The translations under genes were made by a program, and so were the position numbers. Shown piece after piece: positions 1 to 12,036 of a stretch of DNA of 64,000 bases. The notes beneath the pieces were generated by a model, which did not search any database, had not been told where the DNA came from, and saw nothing but the letters and a program-made list of their open reading frames with translations. How positions within the stretch are numbered: the first letter of the stretch is position 1; the number at the start of each line of letters is the position of its first letter. The stretch is from assembly GCA_963556145.1 (NCBI GenBank), contig OY744463.1:5332001-5396000 (forward strand), written 5' to 3'. The stretch comes from Hygrocybe punicea (taxonomy: Eukaryota > Basidiomycota > Agaricomycetes > Agaricales > Hygrophoraceae).

Positions 1-3000
1 TGTGGTACTCCAACCTAATCAAACTCAGGTATAAGCGAAACGCAATATTGGTGGGAACTCTCACCTGTCCCGATACCTTCAGCTCCATTAATCAACACGA
101 GCGGAAGCACAGGCATATACCACTCTGGCTCGATGACATTACTGTCCTCCTTGAGGTAATTCAAGAGGGGATCATCCGCAGAATGGTATATCGCCCGGGC
201 GAGAGGGGAAGGCACGGTATAAACATAACGGGCGGACGCATGATCTTTCCCCCCTTGATCCCGTGTTCCGAATTGTCCTTTGGGCATCAACAAGTTGATG
301 TTGTTGCTACCAATATAGTCCTGCGCCAAATTGATAATGGTAATGGCTAGGCTAGCCTCACCGTGATGGTATGCTGAATGTTCCGAAACGTACCCGGCAA
401 GTTGTGCAACCTGAAGGGAAAAGAGCGATATGTGACTACTTCAGAGTTGTAGAACAGACATACCTTGATCTCGTTGGAGAGTTTACGTTTAAAGCAACCC
501 CAGATTACCTTCCTCTGTCCTGGCTTCAAACCATCAGTGACAGAAGGGATGGAACGGATATTATCTGCCATCGAGAACAAGATGAGTTCTTTGTTAATGA
601 AATCCGAATAGCGAATTGGGCTCTGTGTGTGGTCCAAGAACGTTCCGGGCTAGGAAAGGAGTATAGTTGTTATGAATACACCGCTTCCCGTCCACATTGG
701 TGAATTTGGAATACCCTGAACTGTCGCAACCACTCCTTACGCTCGTCGGCTTTCTTCTTACTGAACGCCAGATCAATCAACTCCCTATCGCCGTCCTGGA
801 TTGTCGCAAAGGGAATCATATGTTTCCTCATGTTACTGAAGTACTTTCGAGCGTCGGAATCCTCGCTCGTTCCAAGACCCTACAGAAATGTAAGGCCAGA
901 ATATGATAAGACAAAGGATATATACCTTCAGATACTTGAACAACCACTTGTTCCCACCCGGCGTAACTTCTACCCAATGTTCATACTCCGGGATCGTGAA
1001 GAACTCGATGCGCTGATTTCCTTTCGTGACCTATAGAGAAACTGAAAAATATATGGATTAGAATTAAACTTGCAAATAGGCTGACCCTGATGATAGGAGT
1101 CACAAATTCAACTAGGAACTGCGGCACTTTCAAAAGTGACGGAAAAAAGTGGTCCAAAAAGTTAATCAGCAAGCCTTTGATGTGCGATCCGTCATGGTCC
1201 TAACGCCGGATCAACCCATGTCACGACATGCCACTCAAGACCTACCTGATCCGCCATAATCATCAATTGCCCGTACCTCAAACTGCTCACGCTTGAGTAA
1301 TCCTTATTGTGCTGCAAGCCTAGGATCTTCTTGATATTTTGGATCTCTTCGTTCTTCATGATCTGGTCATGCTTCGCTTCGCGCACGTTAAGCAATTTGC
1401 CGCGCAAGGGGAAGACGCCAAAGTTATCTCGACCGACAACACCCAATCCAGCGACAGCCAGGGTTTTGGCGGAGTCTCCTTCTGTGAGGATAAGAGTGCA
1501 TTCGCTGGCTTTCTTGGTACCAGCGTTGTTGGCATCCGAGAGTTTCGGCAAACCGGTGAGACTGAACACGCAACCATTTGACGAACCTCGCCGATGAAAT
1601 GATAAAATTACTTACCGACTGCGTTTACTGCCGTCCGTTCTTTTGATCTGTTGATCTGCCTTGAACCTTGCCCAATCCAATACACGCTCAATGACGGAGG
1701 TTTTTTGAACTACTTCGACGTTAGATGCTTCCACCCATCAACGAAGAACAGCCAAACCTTTCTTCATAAAGTCCTCCGACAGCGTAGGCTTCGTCCCGAA
1801 CTTTCCCGCCTGTAATTCCAACGCCTCCTTCGTCTGGCCTTCGAATGTCGGGTTCTCAATCAATGCATTGACAAAAACCCACATATGATTCTTGATCTGT
1901 GCTGGCTTTACCGTCGCGGCCTTGTTCTTCTTCGATATGGCCCCAATGAGATTTTTCACAACCTGATCTGCGATCAGGGTAACATGGGTGCCACCCTTTG
2001 TCGTGGCTACGGAATTGACGAAGGAAACTTGTTGGAAAGACCCATCAGACACGGCGAAGGCAACTTCCCAGCGCGGGTTGACTTGCTCGAAGATCATCGA
2101 CTGCTTGACTGGGACCGCCCCGCCTGAGCTATCCGCAGCCTCCGCAGCGGCAGAGTTTAGGTACATCTCCACGTATTGTTTGAAGTTCTTGATTTTGAGA
2201 CGCTCATCGTTCAAATAAACCATGACATTCTTGACCGTACCGGCCAAGTCGTAGACGCGCTTTCGGAGCAGCGAAACGGTGTCTTCGTCGATAACGTCCA
2301 TCCCGAACCGCTTTAAGTCGGGGCGGAAGGTCACGCGTGTATATTCCTCTCCCTTTGGATTTTTGGTAATCTTGGCCGTTCCGACTTTGCTCATGTTTTG
2401 CGTCCAAGTCTGCTTATACTTTTGTCCGGTACTTCTGTCCGCGGTTTCGATGGTGAACTCGTGGGAGTAAATGTTGGCGAGTTTGGCTCCATAACCATTG
2501 CGGCCTCCTGTGAGTCTCTTCTCGTCATCATCGTAGTTGGAGGAAGAAAGCAGATGGCCGAAAATAAGCTGAGGAATGTATATTTTTTCTTCGGTGTGTA
2601 TCTCAATCGGAATTCCGCGCCCGTTGTTGTAGACAGAGATTGTGCAGTTTTCCACATCGATGTTGACTTTGATGACATCCATGGAGGGATCATTAATCTG
2701 ATGCACATTTGAGATAAAACGAAAGCACCAGTGGTGAGTTCACAAACCTTGTTATCGGCGGCATTGACGAGAATTTCGTCGACAATCTTGTAAAACCCAG
2801 GCACGTACTTGACCTCACGGTGTACCATTCGTTTGTTGTCGGAGTCGTAGGTCCACGTCGTCTGCGTTATGGTCTCAATACTTCCAATATAGGCGTCAGG
2901 ACGCTTCAGGATGTGCTCGCTTTGTGACAGCTAGAAAATATCAAACAATGCCATCATTGAAAGCAACACGGACGAACCATGGTGTAAGTCTCTGAAGCTG

Positions 3001-3345
3001 TTTTGGGCTTCTTTTTGTCTTGCACAGGAACGGAAGGGCCTGGTACACCGACGTCTGGCAAATTTCTGCTTGCATCAACATCCACTGCGCTGTCCTCGGC
3101 GTTATCATTATGATTGGCAAGGACCTTCTTAGTGGCGAGCTTTCCTTTCGTTACAGCCGATTTGGATTTCACGGGCGCTTTGACTGCGGATTTGCCCTTA
3201 GTGGCTACTCTAGCCTACCACGGAAGTCAGACAGGCGAGGATAAGAAACATCACCACATACAGGCTTCTTTACAACGGGAACGTAATCCTCCGACTCTGA
3301 GCTGTTCACGTCAAAATCGAAGTTTTCGCCCTCAGATGAACTCAT
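1..3345 (-). CDS. TOP2: DNA topoisomerase II, 3' end beyond window edge
   Basis: ATP-dependent type IIA topoisomerase that passes one DNA duplex through another in the nucleus. Reading from the ATG at 3345: an acidic N-terminal tail; the GHKL ATPase domain with DEILVNAADNK (about 2745-2775) and the GRNGYGAKL loop; the transducer with the QTK loop (about 1830); the TOPRIM domain with LILTEGDSAKTL (about 1470) and DHDGSHIKG after an intron at about 1200-1246; then the winged-helix region with the catalytic Tyr in SARYVYT (codon at about 225-227), followed by LINGAEGIGTG. Several ~50-bp introns are needed, for example near 409-462 and 640-700. With them removed the family sequence is continuous, so I see no damage. 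The C-terminal part lies outside the window. The first ATG in good agreement with a short acidic N-terminus was chosen; an in-frame ATG exists further upstream at 3432. The gene starts about 210 bp after the stop of the GCN20-like gene on the same strand. Confidence 0.96.
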
Positions 3346-3554
3346 TATGAAGGGATTCGCTAGTGGTAAACAAGTGAGTGATGAGTGAAGAGAGAGGCGT
3401 GATTTAGTCAACGCGTCAGGACCATTGAACACGTGACTTATACGCGTCGGGATTCACAATTTGTGAAAATGTTACATTGTCAATATACTAACCGCGAAAT
3501 TTGTGTAAAGAACGGCCTCTCTGCCAGATATCATCACTGATCATGACCTTAGGC

Positions 3555-6500
3555 CTAAGGTTTTGCCTTGATGTTGCTGACGATAAGATTCTATGGATGC
3601 ACGTTAAAATGAGCTCCATGTAAGATTGCTTGCTTGCCTTGTAACCCTGCACATCACCTCGGAACTTGCTGACGGTGCCATCGCCGCAAACCCACAACTT
3701 CGAGCAAGGCATCTCAATATTAAATACTCGTGTACAAGACAAAGCACCATATACCTCCACCGCAACCGCGGTAATAAATCTCTCATCATGGGAAATGATG
3801 ATGACACCCCCGTTCCATTTCTGTAATGCAGACATAAGGGCATCAAGACCCTTGGGAAGGCAGCCCGTGAAATCATAATCAATCCTCAAAGCACGGTAAT
3901 AACCAACCTCGATATCCAGATGATTAGTGGGCTGTGGATCCAGTTTAGATAGAATTAGAAATTAAAAGATATAGACATGCCTCATCCAGTAACAAAATGT
4001 GAGGTCGCTGCAAAGACAGCACAGCAAAAGCCACACGAGATTTCTGACCTCCACTGAGCGTAGCAATGGATTGCAGCCTAAATATAATCGGCAAAACACC
4101 TTTATCAATGCAATGAGAACCTCGTTGGTAACGAAGTACCCACCCCGTCATTCCGCTTATTTGAAAGTTTCCGAGGTGCGCTCTGTATTCTTGTTCACTT
4201 TTCCCGGGGAACTTAGAAGCCAAAAATTGCACAGGGGTCATAGTTGGTGTCAATGCGTCAACGTGGTGCTGAGCAAAGTATCCTCTACTCGCAATGGTGA
4301 CCAAAAACAAGTTATACAGTTCAGAGATTTGCATACACACGCAGTCGACCATTTCGGTTAACCTGACCCGCCAGTGGTGTCAGCTCCCCTGTAAGTATTT
4401 TGATGCTGTCAAAACAAATATAGGCATTTAGAAGGACTGCAAGGCGGCAATCTCAGCGAGCATCATGACGACAAATACTCACAGTGTTGATTTACCAGCA
4501 CCATTAGCGCCGACAATTGCAATACGCGAGTCCAGTCCGACATCGAAGTTGACATTCTTAAGTACAAGTTTGTTACTTGCGTATCCGAAATTAATCTCAG
4601 TCATTTGGAGAAGGGGTGGTGAAATTTTCTCTGCTTCTGGGAATCTATTCAAGGGTGAACAGATGCTCAAACAAGAACGAAGAATGTGATGCTCACTTGA
4701 ACGTTTCTGTTTCAGCCTCTTCAGGCGGTTGTAAGTTAGGCAGCTGTACGGAGTGTTCTTTATGAGTTGTGCTGGCGAACAACACAATAATTTACTTTCT
4801 CCAAGATCTTGATTTTAGATTGTGCCTGTGCAGCTAACGGGGCACATGTCAGAAATGTTTTCGGTCCCTGAGCAACGACCGACCTCGGTTGGCATTATAT
4901 CTCCACCTGTCGATGAAGGCTTGTAAATGTTTACGATATTCCATCTGCGCGTCGTACTCCTTGCGCAGGTTCCGGTCACGTTCTGACTTTGTGGAATAGA
5001 ACTGGGTAAAATTCCTGAGAAATAGAAAAGGATATATCGTCAATACTCTTGGGTAAAATATTAGAACATACCCTTTGTAGTAATCAAGCCGGCCAGAATG
5101 TTGGTGCACAATATCAGTGGCAACGGCATCTCTATTCAGAAACACAGTTCAGGAGGAATCTACTAATAAAGTTTGCTAGAACATACAGGAATGCGCGATC
5201 ATGGGAACTGTTCCCATAGATTCAAAGTCGATACACTCAGCATGGTAGAAAGGCTTACACAACGAGCAGAGTCCCAGGCCATGTTTGCAAATAATCCTCG
5301 AGCCATGCCAGTGCATTTAGATCAACTGAAATACCACGTCACTTCACACAAAAACACCGAAGAGGTGGGTGGTAGTCTCACTGTGGTTGGACGGCTCGTC
5401 GAGAAGAAGAAGCGACGGCTGCATAGACGTTCTGAGCCTGAACTATAACCAAGTAGTGAACTACCTTCACAAATAGTGCACGGGCCAAAGCCAGTCGCAT
5501 GCTAAAGTCCGGACGAAAGGTGGGCGGCTTGAACATAATTGATTAAATGGAGCGCACCGCCATCCACCACTGAAAGATTTGGTTGGTCGTTGTTGGTCCG
5601 CTTCGTCGAATCCAAGGCCTAATAATAAATGAGTTATTGTCTCAGTGATAGGAATACAGATTCACCAGAGAGTAAGGCTGCCGCTCTCGCAGGTCCGCTC
5701 TCGGCGTCAATATCGGACAACCTCGCATGAACTTCCACTAATCTTGTTGATGCTTCGTCTCGGGCATCTACGAAACGCTTTTCATCGCCCTCTGCTTCTA
5801 GGGCGGCCAATTGCGCATTCAAGGTGGTCTCTTGCTTTAGTAGATGATCCCTCCAGACATCAGCTTTCAGTACGGCTTCAATTGCCATTGTATCATCGCC
5901 AACAATCTGATGAATATTAAAAACATTTAGAGTGGGTAACGCATTGAGTATTTTGAAAGTACTTCTTGCTCGACAAACAGAATGGTGATGTGTGCTGGAA
6001 TGGGAACTTCCCGTGCGGCAATATGCCGCAAAAGAGTAGATTTACCCACACCTAATGACTCAAGTCAATATGGATGGGAGGATGTAATTGCGATGTAATC
6101 GAGGTACCATTACGACCAATAAGACCATAGCGACGACCGTGGGCCAGTGTCAGACTTGCGCCAGAGCTTGAGTTTGGTTAATTGGCAGAACTTGCATCGG
6201 AAAGTTACCGAAGACATACAGTATGCGGTTCGATCCGAAATTGACGTCAATGGAAGGTAAGTGGATATCTTTGCTCTTGAATTTTGCTGCACTACTCGCT
6301 TCTAAGGGATTGATCTGGATGATAATTTGAGGGTTTTTCATTCTTCAGGCAGACGATGTGTGCACCTTCATGAACATTTCCTCGTATGATTGCTTTTGAG
6401 ATAAGGTTGGTATGATCGAAATTAGAGAAAGAAAGGTCCTTACTTGTTTTCTGTGCTGTTCCAAGAGCCTAGAACCTTCGTAAAGAAGTTCTCTCCTTGA

Positions 6501-7026
6501 ACGTTTCTCGATTTTGGCCTAATGATATATAGTTTCACGGATCGTGTTTTGTGATGACATCCTGACCTTCAGTTTTGCTTCCTGCTTTTCAAGTTTTTTC
6601 ACGTCTACACGTGAGGCCCTTTATGATAATATGTCAAACTTGCCAAGATGAATGATCTGGGGGAGTGACGCACTTGCCCTTGTTGATGGATTCCAGATCG
6701 ATGCCTTCGGACAGGGCAATTATATGGGACATGGTGCCTGTACTCATATCCATGACATTTTCCAGCTTCAGCAGCCTAGGCCCCGAACTAGCTGTCAACC
6801 TCGCATGCAGTTGATCCTCCAAGAGGTCGCCCAGTCTCAACATTAGGGTCTCCAGAACGTCCTCCTTATCTCCTGCGAGGGATTCGAGGATGCTCCGCGC
6901 GACCTGAAGAACATCTTCGTCTTCGCCGGCATCGTCCACCAGATAGCCTGACAAATACTGAACAATGATCTCTTCAGTACCAGGAAAGCTTGTCCGAATC
7001 TCCTCCGCGATGTCTTCAGAGGACAT
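3555..7026 (-). CDS. GCN20: ABCF-family ATPase, GCN20/ABCF3-like
   Basis: Soluble ABC protein with two nucleotide-binding domains and no membrane segments. Yeast GCN20 acts with GCN1 on ribosomes to activate the GCN2 kinase in amino-acid starvation. Seen here: an N-terminal helical domain (about 7026-6640) typical of GCN20/ABCF3; first Walker A GVGKSTLLRHIAAREVP (about 6000-6060); signature SFSGGWRMR split by an intron (5500-5580); Walker B LLLLDEPSNH (about 5400-5430); the linker FTQFYSTKSERDRN (about 5000); second Walker A GANGAGKST (about 4490-4515); second signature LSGGQKSRVAFA (about 4020-4060); second Walker B ILLLDE (about 3980-4000); and ISHDERF in the last part. At least ten introns are required, including one that leaves a 21-nt exon at 5187-5207. 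All splice phases I checked keep the frame, so the gene looks functional. A doubled start (ATG ATG) lies at 7029/7026. The stop at 3555 depends on a final short intron and is less certain. Confidence 0.9.
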
Positions 7027-7079
7027 CACGGTGACGGCAGTAACGTCAATGTCGAGTGATTATACAGCAATTTTGGTCA

Positions 7080-7600
7080 AAATAACACCTCCAGTTGGTT
7101 TAAATATTTTATTTACCAGAGTCTACTTGAGCTAGAGGGCCGTTGCTTTGCACGGCATATCCGAGTCCTAGTACTCAAAAGAAAATGTTGTATTACATTA
7201 CATGTAGTGTAGGTTGCTTTCTAAAAACACGAGGAACGAGGGTAAATTAGAATTAAGTCCATCAGCAAATTCATGGGTCCTTTTTGAGGCCCTTGGTGAC
7301 CTTGCACTTTTTTCAGACACCTTGAACTTTTTCCACAGGTTTTTTGACGCCTTTTTTCATAACTTTTTCACCTTTAGCTATTTGGACTGGTTGAGAAAAT
7401 TTATTGGCCAGGGTTTTTTTTTTTTTTTTTTTTTCTTCCCTTCTTTACTTTTCAGTTCTATATTTGATGTAGAGAGACTTAGAAGACTGGATAGAATGGT
7501 TTTTAATGACTGGTATAAATTGACCATCTTTTCATATCCTTGGAACCCTTTTCAACCTTGTGAGTCTTTTCTCTAGATTTCTAAGAATACTTTTTATCAC
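7080..7600. other. Gene-free T-rich spacer
   Basis: This spacer lies upstream of the GCN20-like gene. It holds a run of about 20 T (near 7417-7436) and irregular repeats built from 'ccttgaac/tttttc' words. No conserved coding sequence was recognised. The wording resembles the spacer at 19020-19385. Confidence 0.6.
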
Positions 7601-7653
7601 TTTTATCACCATTTGGTCACTTGACCACCTTGAGTCACTTGACCACCTTGAGC

Positions 7654-7880
7654 CACTTGACCAACTTGGTAATTTTTGGCAGTTTTATCACTTTACCAAC
7701 TTTGGAACCATTTTATCACTTTTATCACTTGACCAACTTGGTACTTTTATCACTTTACCAACTTTGGAACCATTTTATCACTTTTATCACTTGACCAACT
7801 TGGTAATTTTTGGCACTTTTATCACTTCACCAACTTTGGAACCATTTTACCACTTTTATCACTTCATCAAATTTGCTACT
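7654..7880. repeat. Tandem repeat, 62-73 bp unit
   Basis: About three units, beginning near 7654, 7726 and 7788, with a partial fourth at 7860. Each is built from the words CACTTGACCAACTTGG and ACCAACTTTGGAACC separated by TTTTATCAC. Units differ in length by an internal 10-bp indel. It is a simple minisatellite with no coding potential that I can support. Confidence 0.85.
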
Positions 7881-8332
7881 TTTCATACATCATCAAAACC
7901 TAGTTCTTCTACAGAGTAGTGTTGCTGAAGTTCAGTTTGGTTTGGTCTGGTCTGGTACTCTACAATACTCAGAGTAGTGGTGTGCATGGCCTGGCCTGAG
8001 ACCATGAACCAGGCCAAGCTGGGCCCAAATAGGCCAAGCCTAAGAGAGAAAGTGTAGCTGGAGATGTTAATGTTCTTGTCTGTTAAATGTGGTTGTGCAA
8101 CAGGATGTAGCCCATTAGAAACATTGGTCTGTGGTCTCCTTCTAAAATTGCAATGGAAAAAGAAATCGGATGAGACTGACATGTGAAAGGGGCTGATAGT
8201 GTAAGATTCTTTGCCAATGAAATAGCAGAGCCTGTTTGTGGCTGTCATTTTGCTGTTTTCACACTGTAAATAAGTCAGCATGGTACAAGGAGAGTTTAGT
8301 GGGACAAACTTCTCAGTGAGCTATGTAATGAG

Positions 8333-9020
8333 ATCAAATAAATGCCTCCTCAATGCCTCCATTTGTGATTTCCACATCTTCCTCCAACTTTGCATTGTAA
8401 GCATCCCTGTCAAAGCACAGCAAGTCCTCTGTGATGGCTACCAATGACCCTGTTCCTGAACAGAACACAATCCCAGAACACAATGAATCCAGCATCATGT
8501 GCTCCAAGTAACATCTCTCCATGTAATGCATCCATGCTCCAGCTACCCACTCCTTTTACAGCACCTTCATGCTCTCAGAAGTTTGTATATGTTTTAGTTT
8601 GACATGACTCTCCAGGACAGTGTAGGTGTTGGAATCAGGTCCCCAAGCGAAATGAAATACTATTCCCAAATGAATTTTGCCATGCAAAACAGTTACAAAG
8701 CAGCCATTGGGCAAGTGGATAAGCGATGTCACAAAGGTATCAGTGGTTCCAATTTCTTTGATGGTGGCAGGAATTTGGGAACCTTCTGTAATAACATCTT
8801 CCTGGATCATCTGGAGATTGCCAGAGAACACTTGTTGGTTTTGGGTATAGGGATTCATGCTTCTCAATCCTAAGCTTTGATAGTCATGTCATCACTTCTG
8901 GTGAGCATGATACTCACAGCAGGGTGCACAGTGGGACATCTGATATAGTCTGGATGGGCCTCAAATGTGGTCTCCTTCTTGTTGTAATGGCAATTGTCAG
9001 GTGGTTCTGGATGATGAAGA
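8333..9020 (-). pseudogene. Unclassified gene remnant
   Basis: Three neighbouring minus-strand coding stretches read as one protein-like text. About 9020-8880 encodes a segment with EPPDNCHYNKKETTFEAHP, 8867-8556 encodes one with SGNLQMIQEDVI and GSQIPATIKEIG, and 8531-8334 one with MHYMERCYLEHMMLDSLCSG and ending GGIEEAFI. Stop codons lie between them (TAG near 8873, TAA near 8554), and no clean introns explain these. The style (Met/His/Cys-rich, CpG-poor DNA) suggests a decayed multicopy gene, but I do not recognise the family. A further open stretch at 7883-8281 may be an unrelated chance frame. Confidence 0.4.
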
Positions 9021-9965
9021 ACCTAAGGGATCAGTATGGAAGTGAAAGTGGAATAGTCAGTATCTAGCTTCAGTAAGATGATGAATGGAGTAAAAGGGGA
9101 AGCTGCCAAGCAAGTACTACAAAAATCTAATTAAGCTGGTGTAGCCTGATGATACTGACGATGTTGGGTATGGTGGGTTGGGTGTCAGGTGATGAGTGGT
9201 ATAGGAAGAAAGTCACAAGAAATGTGGAGAACAAGTAGTGAGTGCCAATGAGTCGTATGATAATATGATTGTACTATGAAGTGGCCTCCGAGTGAGGGGA
9301 AAAGGGGAACTGGACTTCTTATTTTGATATGGCAGTTACCGTTTTTATGGTACAAAAATCGTCTATCTACTTTCAGTCAAGAGTCCTTGGCCAACAAGGT
9401 GATACAAGGGGAAGTATAAATAGGGACATGAGGAAGGGGTTTTGAGGTGATGGTGACAGGAAAAATGGAGGGTAAAAATGAAGGCTTATTCTATTTGGCA
9501 CCCCGGGGAGCCACTTAGTCATCCAGGCACAATCGGAGATTGGGGGCGCTTTTGATGTCATGGTGCCCCCACTGATCTCAATCTCATATCATATCTGGAA
9601 TCTTATCACATGCAGCTGTACAAAAGGCTAGGCACGTTCAGGTTAATCCACAGTTTTGCCTAAAGGTCGGGTACGGGGTAGCGCATCAACGACGACAACG
9701 TCAACATGGTGCCCACCAAGGGGCTGGCTTGGCAACAGTGCTGGTGATGACGTATGGCTGCAAGGATACAAAACCAGGACGGTGATGGTGGCGACCCAGA
9801 AGCTGGCAACTGCTCCCAGTTCAACCCGTCAATTCTCACCTTGGCTTGTCCCTAAAACCCATCAGCTTTCTGATTCTGCAGCAAACCAACATCCACTCAC
9901 TGTCCTGGGCCCACAAGGTCTTTTTCAAGTAAAGACTTTATAAACCAGATCGTCCAAGTCATCTG
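9021..9965. other. Gene-free stretch
   Basis: No conserved protein was recognised. Near 9330-9370 the words ACCGTTTTTATGGTACA and CTACTTTC resemble the interior of the solo LTR at 36903-37727 (ACCGTTTTTATAGTACA, then CTACTTTCGG), so this may be an old LTR fragment. I could not find matching TG...CA ends with a target duplication. Confidence 0.35.
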
Positions 9966-10084
9966 ACCTGGACTTCCACTGACTCCACAACTCACAATGA
10001 ACCTTTTATGCATATCCCGCACCACCCAGCAAAACTCTCTCTCTTCTGAATCCCTGCTCTCTAGTTCACCCCTCCTCAAACCTG
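9966..10084 (+). repeat. Direct repeat, left copy, flanking cyclin fragment
   Basis: About 115 bp nearly identical to 11574-11687, including the words AACTCACAATGAACC, ATGCATATCCCGCACCACCC and CTGCTCTCTAGTTCACCCC. Small differences are a 4-bp indel and a few substitutions. The pair encloses the broken cyclin copy. Confidence 0.85.
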
Positions 10085-10304
10085 AAAATCTCTTTATTTT
10101 CACTCTGTCCATGATCGTTTGAAACTGATACAATCGCCTCATTAATAACTCTCCTCTCAACCGTCTCTGCTCCCTCTCCCCAGCTCAATTTACTCTCTTC
10201 TGGTACATGCACGCATTCTCCCACTCTCTCGCACCACTCGCACCAGGGTCCGCTGGCAACCCTATAGTGCTCTGCCTGCTTCTCTCCCCTCTCGCTCACC
10301 TCCT

Positions 10305-11110
10305 GTGTCTTACTTGAATACCCCAGCATCTTCTGCCTCCTCTTCACCTCTCTCTAACAGCGACCAAAGTGCATCTAGCACCCAATCTCGCAGTAATCTG
10401 GTCCCCATCAAGGGCTTTGTGCACGAGGTGCTCCGGCGTTCACACACATCCGGAAGTGTCCTACAGACAGCTTTATGTTATCTGGAAGCTATCCGTTCCA
10501 AGGTCCCTGATTTGGTCCGACACGAGCAGATAGGCAACGGTATCAAGGGAGAGGTTCAGTTGGCTGATCGTATTGCTCAGGGCGAGGTTGACATGGTTCT
10601 TGACTCTGTCGGCAGCTCAGACCCCCATGACGAACCATATGTGGCAGAAAAGGATGATTCGCACTCGTTGTCGAATCTACAAACTCACCTGACCTCGCAA
10701 GACTCTTCAAGGTGACCTAAAGTGCCTAGTCCACCACTACTGCCACTCCCTCCATCACCCTCACCTCTTTTGTGCCCTCGCAGGGCCTTCTTAGCTTCTC
10801 TCATCAAATCGAGCATGGGCAAAATTGTCCGGTCTTCCTCCCTGTGAAATCGGACGATGTGAGCGGGCCCTGGGCGATGCTCTTGAGTGGCGGCTTTGGG
10901 TTGGAAAAACACCACTACCATTGCCAGAGGCCTCCACATCAGCACCAAACATCATCATACGGACTGTTGTCAGATGTCACAGTGACAGTGATCTGATGGC
11001 AGTTTCCAAATTGACGAAGAGACTACAGACAGAACCACATATCATTGACCTTCTGTCTTCAGCCACACTCAGCATGAGAGGCCTCGCACGTCGTGCGACG
11101 CTTCCAGCAA
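10305..11110 (+). pseudogene. Broken copy of a Pcl/Pho85-type cyclin gene
   Basis: The first stretch (10305-10715) reads as the start of a fungal G1/S Pcl-type cyclin: a Ser-rich leader, then IKGFVHEVLRRSHTSGSVLQ and TALCYLEAIRSKVPDLV, the cyclin-box helix that contacts the kinase. After a gap, a different frame from about 10822 resumes with KLSGLPPCEIGRCERALGDA and LEWRLWVGKT, the second half of the box. Between them the text goes from FLASLI directly to SSMGKI with a frame change, so the usual helix containing a Lys-Phe-x-x-Asp motif is missing. I infer a deletion plus a frameshift, hence no active cyclin. There is no usable ATG at 10305 (GTG there). Downstream sequence to 11500 is Ser/Thr/Pro-rich and could be the degraded tail. 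Direct repeats on both sides suggest that it arrived as a unit. Confidence 0.7.
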
Positions 11111-11573
11111 GCGGATTAGCGGAACAGATACCATCGTCTATGAAGATGCAATATTCTCAATCCCTGAAACCAAGAGAACCTCCCCTCGAAGCACCATCAA
11201 CAGGATATGACACAATGATGACCACGACACCGATGCATATGACAATGATGACTGGCCCCCCAATATATACTCCAGTGAATGCGAAACAATTCGGCTCAAG
11301 TCCAAACAATGTGGCGACACCAACACTGACTTTTTCTCCTTCGTTGACCGAATCTTCAGGTGGGGATCACACGATTCACATGGCGAGCTTCATTGATGAG
11401 CCTACTGGTACGTTTGGCGCAAATGGCTGCTTCATTCTCGCAAACAAGAACTTCAAGGTGTTACCACCTATCGGGGAGGGTTTCCGCGTACCCCTATGGA
11501 ACGCCTTATGCCCCCACCAACCTCACGATGCTCCAAAGCAAGTTTTTCTTTCTTCCACACCCAAATGTAGTCA

Positions 11574-11687
11574 ACCTGGACTTCCGCTGACAACTCACAA
11601 TGAACCTATTATGCATATCCCGCACCACCCAGCAAAACTCCCTCTCTTCTGAATCCCTGCTCTCTAGTTCACCCCTCCGAAAACCTG
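11574..11687 (+). repeat. Direct repeat, right copy, flanking cyclin fragment
   Basis: Partner of the left copy at 9966-10084, in the same orientation. Both copies share the transition into CTGCTCTCTAGTTCACCCCT and end near AAACCTG. Confidence 0.85.
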
Positions 11688-12036
11688 GACCCAATAACAC
11701 ACCACCGCGACAGCACGGGAAGGTCGAAGGGTGTGGCTGCCATACATTTTCAGAGAAAAGGAACAATCAGCTAAGTGCCTCTGCTTTCCCCTCGCAATGC
11801 CATCATTTTTCATCCTCCACTGACATTGCTGGAGCCATTTTTTCCCTGTGCTAGGGCCATCACTAGTGCCAGTGCCACAGCTGGTACCTGCATTTCCCTG
11901 CTTGACACAATTGGCCAGCACATTATAACATGTACAACACAATGAGCTGGTGGTGTGCATGCTCTGCCACATGCTGTTAGTTCATTTATCCACCCTATCA
12001 ATGTGTTCAGATCACTTATTGTTTCATGTTGCTGAA
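11688..12036. other. Gene-free stretch downstream of Plavaka gene
   Basis: This lies between the direct repeat and the stop codon of the Plavaka transposase gene. It should contain the 3' terminal region of that transposon, but I could not identify a terminal inverted repeat that also appears beyond 15330. Confidence 0.4.

Noticed and set aside
5187..5270. Apparent frameshift in the GCN20-like gene before SHDRAF
   Set aside because: Re-reading the donor as GT-GTAAG (exon ending after two bases of a Val codon) restores the frame, so no lesion is needed.
9160..9690. Second solo LTR (TGTTGGG ... GCATCA)
   Set aside because: Flanking pentamers differ (GACGA versus ACGAC) and no frame or empty site supports it, despite internal similarity to the LTR at 36903.
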